This document shows positions 15,917 to 22,962 of a DNA stretch of 64,000 nucleotides, one piece after another (position 1 is the stretch's first letter; each line of letters starts with the position of its first letter). The position numbers were made by a program, and so were the translations under genes. Origin of the DNA: Mucilaginibacter sp. 14171R-50 (GTDB taxonomy: Bacteria > Bacteroidota > Bacteroidia > Sphingobacteriales > Sphingobacteriaceae); assembly GCF_010093045.1 (NCBI RefSeq), contig NZ_CP048115.1:4216001-4280000 (forward strand), in the 5' to 3' direction. The notes under the pieces are model-generated. The model was not told where the DNA came from and made no database searches. It worked only from the letters and a program-made list of their open reading frames with translations.

Positions 15917-17323
15917 TTATTGATCCGTATCCTGCTGGGGATAATTAGTGTACTGGTCAGATTTTAACACGGTATCCGCTTCGCTGGCGCCGCTGCTGTC
16001 GGGTGCCGGGTTGGGCGGGGTTACTACCGGTTTTTTAACTACCGAATCGCGCTTTACAGGCGTTGTGTCCTGCTCAGCAGCGTTGTCAGCGGGGAACCTT
16101 GAGCCGTAATCTGGCGTACCGGAGCTTGTATCCGGCTTTGTTTCGGTGGAATCCTGTTTAACCTGGCCGGTAGGATTACTTTGCCGCTTTAAGAAAGTAG
16201 CATAAACCGAAAAACCCATAAATACTACCAGCAATATCATTATTGTATAATAATACGGCTTTGATAACGAAACCCGCGATCCGTCTTCTATTGGCTCTGC
16301 CGGCACAGGTGGCGGGCCGGCCTGCTGGTATTGCATCAGTTGATTATGCAGGCGTTCATTCTCGCTGCGCAATGCGGCATTGCTTAAGCCGCCTGCAATA
16401 TCAAAACTGTCGCTTCCTGTTAAACTGCCTGTTACGATAGCCTCGTGCAGTTTGGTACCGTCGGTAAACCTTTTTGCCGGGTCTTTTTCCAAACATTTCT
16501 CTATCAGTTTTATCAACCACTGAGGCACTTGCATCTCGCGTGCTTTTTTCTCGTCATTCCAGCTATCGGGCAAAGCGGCCCGCCTGGCATCGAGCAGATC
16601 GGGAACCGGCGATTCAATATGCGCCAGCATCACCGCGTTACGGCCGGCATCGCCACCGCCCCGCAGCGGGAATGGGACGCCGCCGGTAAGCAGCTCGTAT
16701 AAAATAATGCCATAACTGTAAATATCGGTCTGCGGCAGCATTTTCCCTTCGTGCTGTTCAGGGGCCATAAATTCAATTGCCCCGGCATGGCGTATGCTGG
16801 TGCGGCGCTGTTCGTCCGTCAGGATAGCGAGGCCAAAATCCAGCAGTACGTAATTACCTGTATGAATGTTATACTTTACGTTATTACTTTTAATATCACC
16901 ATGCTTTACGCCTACCTTATGGCAATGAGCCAGCGCACTTGCCAATTGGTCGGCCACACGAATAGCCTCTTTAAGCATAAATATCTTGTCGTGCGGGGCT
17001 TTCAGCAGCTCGCAAAGATCAGGCCCTTCAATATATTCCATTTCGATATAAGGGAACGACCCGCTATCGGTAATGCCCGAGCTTAATATCTTCACTACAT
17101 TGGGGTTAGGCTGCTCGTTAACCTTTTGCAGCTTACTTACCTCGTTACGGAAACTACGGAAATTTCTATCGTCTTCGCTTTCGGTGTGGATAGGTGTCGG
17201 CAGCAGCTTTATGGCCGTGTAAACAGGCCCCATACGCCGGCCTTTATATACCGATCCCTGCCCGCCAGTGCTCATGGCTCCTAAGTTTTCCAGTCCCTCT
17301 GTTATTGTAAATACTTTACTCAT
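15917..17323 (-). CDS. Membrane Ser/Thr protein kinase (STK2)
   Basis: 468 residues, first gene of the cluster. The kinase domain has the same numbering as STK1: GGQGSVYKG 20-28, K39, E61, HGDIKSNN with D143/K145/N148, DFG 162-164, followed by the APE motif. It is again non-RD (Gly before Asp). After about residue 300 the two paralogues differ: STK2 has a Pro-rich linker, a membrane helix (YYYTIMILLVVFMGFSVYA) and an extracytoplasmic tail rich in Asp, Thr, Ser and Pro (DSTETKPDTSSGTPDYG), with no PASTA repeats. The external tails may sense different signals while acting on the same targets (inference). No neighbour lies within 150 bp upstream, so its promoter probably lies in 17324-17420. Confidence 0.93.
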   Translation of the reverse strand: MSKVFTITEGLENLGAMSTGGQGSVYKGRRMGPVYTAIKLLPTPIHTESEDDRNFRSFRNEVSKLQKVNEQPNPNVVKILSSGITDSGSFPYIEMEYIEGPDLCELLKAPHDKIFMLKEAIRVADQLASALAHCHKVGVKHGDIKSNNVKYNIHTGNYVLLDFGLAILTDEQRRTSIRHAGAIEFMAPEQHEGKMLPQTDIYSYGIILYELLTGGVPFPLRGGGDAGRNAVMLAHIESPVPDLLDARRAALPDSWNDEKKAREMQVPQWLIKLIEKCLEKDPAKRFTDGTKLHEAIVTGSLTGSDSFDIAGGLSNAALRSENERLHNQLMQYQQAGPPPVPAEPIEDGSRVSLSKPYYYTIMILLVVFMGFSVYATFLKRQSNPTGQVKQDSTETKPDTSSGTPDYGSRFPADNAAEQDTTPVKRDSVVKKPVVTPPNPAPDSSGASEADTVLKSDQYTNYPQQDTDQ

Positions 17324-17426
17324 TTGTAGATATTGTGCCGAAAATCATATATTACAGACTAAATTACATTTAATACGCCTGTTTGTTGTAGGTATTATAA
17401 GAATAATAACAATAATCCACAAAAAA

Positions 17427-17455
17427 GCCCGCTATACCGGGGATGGAAAGCGGGC
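17427..17455 (-). terminator. Rho-independent terminator after LLM oxidoreductase gene
   Basis: GCCCGCT (17427-17433) pairs with AGCGGGC (17449-17455) over a 15-base loop. On the minus strand the stem is followed by six T residues (17421-17426 read as A on the plus strand), 20 bases past the stop of the frameshifted oxidoreductase. It would also insulate STK2 from readthrough. Confidence 0.75.
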
Positions 17456-17475
17456 CTCATATTATATAAGCCTGT

Positions 17476-18505
17476 TTAAGATAAGGGAGCATACGCGGAT
17501 GTGCGTATCACATCGGCAAAAACCTTGTATGAGTACATCCTGGATTGATGATCAAAGATATGCGTGGTAGCCATCACTTCGTCAATTTCCGTTTGCTCTG
17601 TAAAGGCGCTTAATTCGGCCCTGATCTTGTCGGGGCCGCCAATAAACGAATAGGCAAGCATTTGCATTACGGCCTCTTCTTCAAATACATTCCAAACCGC
17701 ATCCATACTTTTTACAGGCGGCGGCAACAATTGCCTTTTGCCCGTTACCACCCCCATAAAAAAATTGCTTCACAGACGTTGCAAGGTATTCGGCCTCGCC
17801 ATCAGTGTCGGCGGCAACCACATTAACGCAGGCCATTACATAGGGCTTTTGCAAATGTTGCGAGGGTTTAAAATTGTCGCGGTATATTTTGATGGCCTCT
17901 AAAAAATAGGTCGGCGCAAAATGGCTTGCAAAAGCATACGGCAGGCCCATAGCAGCCGCCACCCTGGCGCTATCAGTACTGGAGCCTAATACCCATATAG
18001 GTATATCCAATCCTTCGCCGGGGATGGCCCTTACCTTACTATTAACGTTGTCGGCAGAGAAATAGGTTTGAAGCTTCACAATATCCCTCGGAAAATTATG
18101 GGCGGCGTTAAAATTTTCGCCGCGGATGGCTAAGGCGGTTGTCTGGTCGGTACCGGGGGCGCGGCCGAGACCAAGATCTATCCTGCCCGGATAAAGAGAC
18201 GCCAGCGTACCAAATTGCTCGGCCACTATGAGCGGCGAATGGTTTGGCAGCATGATACCGCCCGAACCTACCCTGATTTTTGAGGTCCCGCCTGCTATAT
18301 GGCCTATTAATATGGCCGTGGCAGAGCTGGCTACGTTCATCATGTTGTGATGCTCAGCAAACCAATAGCGGGTGTAGCCAACCTTTTCGGCAAGCTGCGC
18401 AACTTCCATGCTTTTTTTGAAGCTATCGGCCGGAGTACTACCCGCAACAACAGTGGCCAGGTCTAATACGGAGTATTTTATATCTGATAATTTATTTGCG
18501 CTCAT
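17476..18505 (-). pseudogene. LLM-class flavin-dependent oxidoreductase, frameshifted
   Basis: A luciferase-like monooxygenase-family (LLM, flavin-dependent) gene split by one frameshift. The first frame (18505 downwards) gives YSVLDLATVV, RYWFAEHHNM, VGSGGIMLPNHSPL, GLGRAPGTDQ and PIWVLGSSTDSA, typical of the MsnO8 group. It should continue after SVKQFF as MGVVTGKRQLLPPPV, which is found in the next frame (17757-17476, ending near VFADVIRTS). The switch falls at a run of seven T on the minus strand (17760-17766); six would restore a normal protein of about 342 residues. It could be a real mutation, a slippery phase-variable tract or a sequencing error. A terminator follows. Confidence 0.85.
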
Positions 18506-18920
18506 AATTATTGCATAAGTTGATTGATAACATCCGTTTTTATTAGATGTTGTTCAAAATTAGTGCTAAAAACACCTGATGCGGCTTATAAGTGGTTATA
18601 TGACGCGGCGGGTACATTAATCAGGGAATGGTGACAAAAGGCTTCACTAAGACCCTTCTGTGATGGAGAGGAATAATAGGTTTACAAACTGGTGAGTTAC
18701 TCACCCCGCGGCACTTCGTGCGCGGCCCTCTTTCTTCGTCTGCAGCGGCAAGAGGAATAAACTTTCTTTATTTAATACCCACCCTCTTTGCGCAGTATAG
18801 GGGGTAGACAGGCTTGCCCCGATAGCGATCGGTATCGAGGTGAGTAAAATTGCTAAGAGGGGTTAATACCACTATTCTCTTCAAATTGATATCTTAGCGG
18901 TACCAAACTCAGCGTTTATT
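18506..18920. repeat. Intergenic region with hairpin-rich repeat fragment
   Basis: 415 bp between divergent genes. No coding frame is convincing. From 18691 to 18844 it is dense in inverted repeats: GGTGAGT/ACTCACC (18691-18705), then CCTCTT...AAGAGG, and an outer match of ACTCACC (18699-18705) with GGTGAGT (18838-18844). It includes CCCCGATAGCGATCGG (about 18818-18833), related to the 18-bp palindrome at 24830-24847. It looks like a decayed MITE-like element. The stretch 18845-18920 before the HD-YitT gene is AT-rich and may hold its promoter. Confidence 0.55.
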
Positions 18921-20378
18921 ATGCTTGACAGCCCCGAAGGCAAATACATATTAGAGAGGTTGCAGCGCGAATTGCCTGTGCAGTTCAGCTATCACAATAC
19001 TGATCATACCCTTGATGTTTACCACTCGGCAAACGCTATTGCCGCTCAGGAAGGTATCGGCGAAGCTGACACCAAAATACTGCTAATCTCTGCGCTTTAC
19101 CACGATTGCGGCTACATACAGCAAATACATGAGCATGAACAGGCATCGTGTAACATTGCACGCCACGCGTTGCCCCAATTTGGTTACAACGCGGATGATA
19201 TAGAAAAGATATGTACGCTGATTATGGCTACGCAGTTACCCCAGCAACCAACCACCCTGCTGGAAAAGATCATTTGCGACGCCGATCTGGATTACCTGGG
19301 CAGGGAAGACTTTATTTCAACCGGCAGCAGGCTGTTTAGCGAAATGCAGGCGTTCGGCATCATAAACAACGCGGAAGAGTGGGATAAAATGCAGGTAAGG
19401 TTCCTGCAAGGTCACCACTACTTCACCAGTACATCAGTAAATAACCGGGAGCCAAAAAAACACGAAAATTTACGAACTTTGCAAAACAAAACTTCAACCT
19501 TAATGACCAGTAACAACGCTATAAAAATAGGCCTCTTAGATACCGTTTATACTCTTGCGGGCATTTTGTTTTGTGGGTTTGCTTTAAAAAGCTTTTTGGT
19601 ACCAAACGCTTTTTTTGATGGCGGGGTAACCGGTATTTCGCTGCTGATACATGAGCTTTATCACATAAACATTGCTTACGTTATCATCCTGGCGAATATC
19701 CCTTTTATTATCATGGGGGCGTTCCAGGTGAATAAATCCTTCGCGGTAAAAACTTTCCTGGCTATAGTGGGCGTGGCGCTGTGCCTGCTTTATATCCCTT
19801 ATCCCGAAAAAATAACATCTGATAAATTGCTGGTATCCATATTCGGCGGCGTGTTCATGGGCACGGGCATAGGCCTGGCCATACGCGGCGGCTGCGCGCT
19901 TGACGGCATCGAAGTACTGGCGCTTTACACCGGCAAACGCATCAGCTTCACCATCAGCGAGATCATCCTGGGTATCAACATCGTTATTTTCCTGATAGCG
20001 GCGGTTAAGGTAGGGCTGCCTACATCATTATACTCCATTATTACCTATTATACCGCGTCGCGCACTATTAATTTTGTAATAGAAGGTTTAGAGGAGTACA
20101 CCGGTGTAACCATTATATCCGGCCAAAATGCGGCAATTAAAGAGATGCTGGTGAAACAGCTTAGTCGGGGCATTACCGTTTATAAAGGCGAACGCGGTTT
20201 TCTGAAAGAAAGTTTTGATGTAAGCCACCCTGTGGATATAGTATTTACCGTGGTTACCCGCTTAGAGCTTAGGCGATTGAGAAACATGGTACACGAAATA
20301 GACCCGAAGGCGTTCATCTTTACCAGCATCATTAAAGAAGCCGCAGGCGGGGTTCTAAAACGCAGAGCAAGGCACTAA
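18921..20378 (+). CDS. HD domain - YitT membrane protein fusion
   Basis: 485 residues joining two usually separate proteins. Residues 1-195 are an HD-family phosphohydrolase domain: NTDHTLDV (H29), YHDCGY (H61/D62) and ICDADLDYLG, the residues that bind metals. From residue 196 (MTSNNAIKIG; an ATG at 19503 is in frame) the sequence is a YitT-family protein: five to six membrane helices (TLAGILFCGFALKSF, GGVTGISLL, GVFMGTGIGLAIRGGCALDG) and a C-terminal cytoplasmic DUF2179 domain (TIISGQNAAIKEML, GITVYKGERGF, VVTRLELRRL). HD may hydrolyse a phosphate-containing metabolite or nucleotide; YitT function is unknown. The frame is open throughout. Either a true fusion or two coupled products is possible. 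Confidence 0.88.
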   Translation: MLDSPEGKYILERLQRELPVQFSYHNTDHTLDVYHSANAIAAQEGIGEADTKILLISALYHDCGYIQQIHEHEQASCNIARHALPQFGYNADDIEKICTLIMATQLPQQPTTLLEKIICDADLDYLGREDFISTGSRLFSEMQAFGIINNAEEWDKMQVRFLQGHHYFTSTSVNNREPKKHENLRTLQNKTSTLMTSNNAIKIGLLDTVYTLAGILFCGFALKSFLVPNAFFDGGVTGISLLIHELYHINIAYVIILANIPFIIMGAFQVNKSFAVKTFLAIVGVALCLLYIPYPEKITSDKLLVSIFGGVFMGTGIGLAIRGGCALDGIEVLALYTGKRISFTISEIILGINIVIFLIAAVKVGLPTSLYSIITYYTASRTINFVIEGLEEYTGVTIISGQNAAIKEMLVKQLSRGITVYKGERGFLKESFDVSHPVDIVFTVVTRLELRRLRNMVHEIDPKAFIFTSIIKEAAGGVLKRRARH

Positions 20379-20532
20379 GATAAGTCTTAAGTTAAAAGTC
20401 GGTAGTCTTTAATTTTTTCACTTTCAACTTAAGACTTTCGACTTAAGACTCATTAGATAAGTCTTAAGTTAAAAGTCGGTAGCCTTTAGTTTTTTCACTT
20501 TCAACTTGAGACTTTCGACTTAAGACGCATTA
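20379..20532. repeat. Two tandem 77-bp hairpin repeats
   Basis: Two near-identical 77-bp units (20379-20455, 20456-20532) begin right after the HD-YitT stop. Each folds as a hairpin: AGTCTTAAGTTAAAAGTC on the left pairs with GACTTTCGACTTAAGACT on the right (16 of 18). A third unit starts at 20533 with GATAAGTCT and is interrupted after nine bases by the RAYT element; its right part reappears at about 21376-21415. Confidence 0.85.
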
Positions 20533-20543
20533 GATAAGTCTCG

Positions 20544-20572
20544 CCGCCGTTGTTGGTGTTGTCACCAACAAC
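20544..20572 (+). repeat. RAYT-associated REP palindrome, orientation A
   Basis: GTTGTTGGTG (20549-20558) and CACCAACAAC (20563-20572) form a perfect 10-bp stem with loop TTGT, preceded by CGCC. It lies 35 bp upstream of the RAYT gene and is in opposite orientation to the copies downstream of it (loop ACAA). The same sequence, including CCGCC before it, recurs at 42252-42275. Confidence 0.85.
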
Positions 20573-20607
20573 TATTGTATATGCAATGAACATGCACGAT
20601 ATTAGTT

Positions 20608-21141
20608 ATGAATGGCCATATCAATTTCGATCATCATCCCCAGTTTTTTACCGCAACTATCTTAGAGTGGAAACCGCTGTTAAAAGAAGACACTTTTAAA
20701 AATATTATTATAAAAAGCCTTCATTTTTTATCTATAGAAAAAAGCGTTGTGGTATACGGCTTTGTGATAATGCCAAACCATATTCATTTGATATGGCAGA
20801 TACAAGATGGATTTAAACAAGATGTTATTCAGATGCGGTTCTTGAAATTTACTGCGCAGCAAATGAAATTCAGGTTAATAGACACCAAAGATGTGAGGCT
20901 GTCGTCATTCTTAACCAATGCTAAGGATAGGAAGTATCAATTTTGGGAAAGAAATGCATTAAGTATCGATTTGTGGAATCCTGAAGTATTTTTGCAGAAA
21001 TTGGATTATATTCATAATAATCCTTTACAGGATAAATGGCGTTTAGCAAAATTTCCTGAGGAATATAGGTACTCGTCAGCTAAGTTTTATGAATGCGGAA
21101 TAGATGAGTTTGATTTTCTTAAACATTACAGCGGAGATTGA
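20608..21141 (+). CDS. REP-associated tyrosine transposase (RAYT, Y1_Tnp family)
   Basis: 177 residues of the IS200/IS605-like Y1 transposase family, RAYT branch. The HUH motif is H58-I-H60 (MPNHIHLIW) and the likely catalytic tyrosine is Y134 in the conserved LDYIHNNP. WERN and EEYRYSSAKFY are also family hallmarks. RAYTs cut and join single-stranded DNA at REP palindromes. Palindromes occur on both sides of this gene in opposite orientation, and the last codons (HYSGD stop) lie within a segment duplicated downstream. The gene has no accompanying transposon ends of a classical IS; as in other bacteria it is probably domesticated or slowly active, serving the palindrome family. Confidence 0.93.
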   Translation: MNGHINFDHHPQFFTATILEWKPLLKEDTFKNIIIKSLHFLSIEKSVVVYGFVIMPNHIHLIWQIQDGFKQDVIQMRFLKFTAQQMKFRLIDTKDVRLSSFLTNAKDRKYQFWERNALSIDLWNPEVFLQKLDYIHNNPLQDKWRLAKFPEEYRYSSAKFYECGIDEFDFLKHYSGD

Positions 21142-21372
21142 TTAGTATTGCGGTTTGTTGGTGACAACACCAACAACTATTATTAGGATGGCTAATTTGC
21201 AAGGTTGGATGCATGGTGGTTTGCTGGTGAAAACACCAACAACTATTATTACGATGGCTAATTTGCAAGGTTGGATGCATGGTGGTTTGTTGGTGACAAC
21301 ACCAACAAAGGCGTAAGGCATTACAGCGGAGATTGATTAGCATTGCGGTTTGTTGGTGACAACACCAACAAA
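21124..21372 (+). repeat. REP palindrome array downstream of RAYT, orientation B
   Basis: Four palindromes TTGTTGGTG-ACAA-CACCAACAA begin at 21155, 21221 (variant TTGCTGGTG, loop AAAA), 21287 and 21350. The first two lie in 66-bp tandem units (21155-21220, 21221-21286) differing at only a few bases. A segment of about 53 bp covering the end of the RAYT gene and the first palindrome (21124-21176) is repeated at 21319-21371. Two units end with CAACAAAGGCG, the reverse of the CGCC flank seen at the upstream copy. Confidence 0.88.
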
Positions 21373-21375
21373 GGC

Positions 21376-21415
21376 GAATTTTTTCACTTCCAACTTGAGA
21401 CTTTCGACTTAATAC
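21376..21415 (+). repeat. Detached right part of 77-bp hairpin repeat
   Basis: TTTTTTCACTTCCAACTTGA followed by GACTTTCGACTTAATACT matches the right half of the 77-bp repeat at 20379-20532 with a few changes. Together with the nine-base start at 20533 it suggests that the RAYT/REP element interrupts a third repeat unit, with about 24 bp of it lost. Confidence 0.65.
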
Positions 21416-21421
21416 TCAATA

Positions 21422-22468
21422 CTATTCAATCACCTCGTAAGTAATAACCGGCTTTAGCTTGTTTTTTAGGGTAAACTCGCCGTTTTCGCGGCATTTGAAC
21501 GACTCTTTGGTTTTATGGTAAACCTCCTCGGTGATGATGATCTGTCCGGCTTTGGCTATGCCTTGGAGGCGTTGCGCCAGGTTAACAGAATCGCCTATGA
21601 CAGTGTAGTCTAATCGTTTTAACGATGCTGATCCGATATTGCCGGACACCATTTCGCCACTATTGATACCCACAGATATCTGAGGCTTGAACTTTTTGCC
21701 GTTGCCGGCGTCAATTTCAGGTTCGTTTGATAGCTGCGACTTAATTGAAAGGGCGGCATCAATGGCCCTGTCAAGGTGAAATTCGCCACGGAATACTGCC
21801 ATAATAGCATCGCCCATAAATTTATCAACATGGCCCCCCTGTGTTATAATTTCTTTAACTATCCTATCAAACAAGCCATTAAGCAGGGTAACAACAGTAT
21901 TAGCCGCAACATGCTCGGTAATGGCCGTAAAACCGCAAACATCTACAAACATTACGGTAGCTTCCAGCAGCTCGTTCTTCATCAGGCTGCCTTCAAACTC
22001 CTTATGCGTCATAAAATTCAGCACGTTCTCGTCCACATACATCTTCAGGATGTTGTTTTCTTTAATCGCCCTTAAGGTTTCCTGCAGTTGCCTTACATAC
22101 GATATGGTTTTTTGCATGGTAACATCAAGGTCGTCAAAATCCACCGGCTTCATGATAAAGTCGAAGGCCCCGCGGTTCATGGCGGTGCGGATGTTTTGCA
22201 TATCGCCGTAGGCCGATACAACAACGGCTTTAAGTGTAGGGTTGGCTTCGGGCAGATGAGTGAGCAGCGTAAGGCCGTCCATCACCGGCATGTTAATATC
22301 AGACAGGATGATATCCAGATCGGGGTTTTCCTTAACACGCGCTAAAGCTTCTTCGCCGTTTTGCGCGAAGATGAATTCATATTCGCCCTCCCTGATCTTA
22401 CGGCGAAACTTTTGTTTTACCAGTATCTCCAGGTCAGCCTCGTCATCCACAACCAGTATCTTAGCCAT
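21422..22468 (-). CDS. Response regulator with class III adenylate cyclase domain
   Basis: 348 residues. A receiver domain (1-120; D8/D9, phospho-acceptor D57, KPVDF) is followed by a short coiled coil (YVRQLQETLRAIKENN) and a class III nucleotidyl cyclase domain (about 160-345). Metal-binding aspartates are in MFVDVCGF and GDAIMAVF. The substrate-selecting pair is Lys in DKFMGD and Thr in DYTVIGD, the adenylyl (not guanylyl) cyclase type, and the transition-state N and R lie in SVNLAQRL. Phosphorylation should control cAMP formation. It is the last gene of a set with a response regulator and a histidine kinase upstream on the same strand. Confidence 0.93.
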   Translation of the reverse strand: MAKILVVDDEADLEILVKQKFRRKIREGEYEFIFAQNGEEALARVKENPDLDIILSDINMPVMDGLTLLTHLPEANPTLKAVVVSAYGDMQNIRTAMNRGAFDFIMKPVDFDDLDVTMQKTISYVRQLQETLRAIKENNILKMYVDENVLNFMTHKEFEGSLMKNELLEATVMFVDVCGFTAITEHVAANTVVTLLNGLFDRIVKEIITQGGHVDKFMGDAIMAVFRGEFHLDRAIDAALSIKSQLSNEPEIDAGNGKKFKPQISVGINSGEMVSGNIGSASLKRLDYTVIGDSVNLAQRLQGIAKAGQIIITEEVYHKTKESFKCRENGEFTLKNKLKPVITYEVIE

Positions 22469-22519
22469 TTTGATTTATCAGTTAATTGATTTATTGTTCA
22501 GCAAATTTAAATCTGCACA

Positions 22520-22894
22520 CTATAACGTTTTTAATTTTTCCTTTAATAGATTAAAGTCCAAAGGCTTGGTCAAAAAGTCATCCGCCCCTTTATCCATCGC
22601 CTGTTTGTAATTTTCGTCGTCGCCATAGGCGGTTATCATCATTACCACGGGCGGCGGCGGCGTGGGGAAATCCTCGCGAATGTGTGTAAGCAGTTCGATA
22701 CCGCTCATGCCCGGCATATTAATATCCGACAGGATAAGCACGACTTCGGAGTGTTTATCTTTAAGGTAATCAAGCGCTTCCTCGCCCGATTGCGCAAAGT
22801 CAAACTCCACCTCGTGATTTCTGATCTCTTTCCGAAAACGCTGTAAAAAAAGCGGCTGAACGTCTGCTTCGTCGTCTACGACTAATATTTTCAT
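22520..22894 (-). CDS. Single-domain response regulator
   Basis: 124 residues, a receiver domain alone. The pocket is D7/D8, the phospho-acceptor D57 (LILSDINMPGMSG), the switch Thr is in MMITAYGD and the Lys in LTKPLDF. The start of the protein resembles that of the neighbouring RR-cyclase (KILVVDDEADVQ against KILVVDDEADLE), which suggests gene duplication. It lies between the histidine kinase gene and the cyclase gene and probably shares their phosphate source. Confidence 0.92.
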   Translation of the reverse strand: MKILVVDDEADVQPLFLQRFRKEIRNHEVEFDFAQSGEEALDYLKDKHSEVVLILSDINMPGMSGIELLTHIREDFPTPPPPVVMMITAYGDDENYKQAMDKGADDFLTKPLDFNLLKEKLKTL

Positions 22895-22916
22895 GCGAAA
22901 ATAATTATTGATTTAG

Positions 22917-22945
22917 TGTCCCGATAGCCATCAGGATTGTGATTG
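22917..22945. repeat. Imperfect copy of 18-bp palindrome family
   Basis: GTCCCGATAGCCATCAGGAT between the kinase and receiver genes, preceded by ATTGATTTAGTG and followed by TGTGATTGAT. The same flanks surround the perfect palindrome at 24830-24847, so the two are copies of one element of about 45 bp. Confidence 0.6.
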
Positions 22946-22962
22946 ATTTATTTACATATTCA

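Noticed and set aside
18506..18920. tRNA or small RNA gene in the hairpin-rich spacer
   Set aside because: No cloverleaf, no TTCGA-type T-loop, and the hairpins resemble other repeats in the window.
21119..21343. Minus-strand 74-codon repetitive ORF
   Set aside because: It is a translation of the tandem 66-bp REP units; the repeated peptide is a by-product of the DNA repeats.
21155..21372. Regularly spaced repeats that could be taken for a CRISPR array
   Set aside because: Spacing is 63-66 bp with near-identical intervening sequence, the repeats are palindromic, and no cas genes lie nearby; it is a REP array linked to the RAYT gene.
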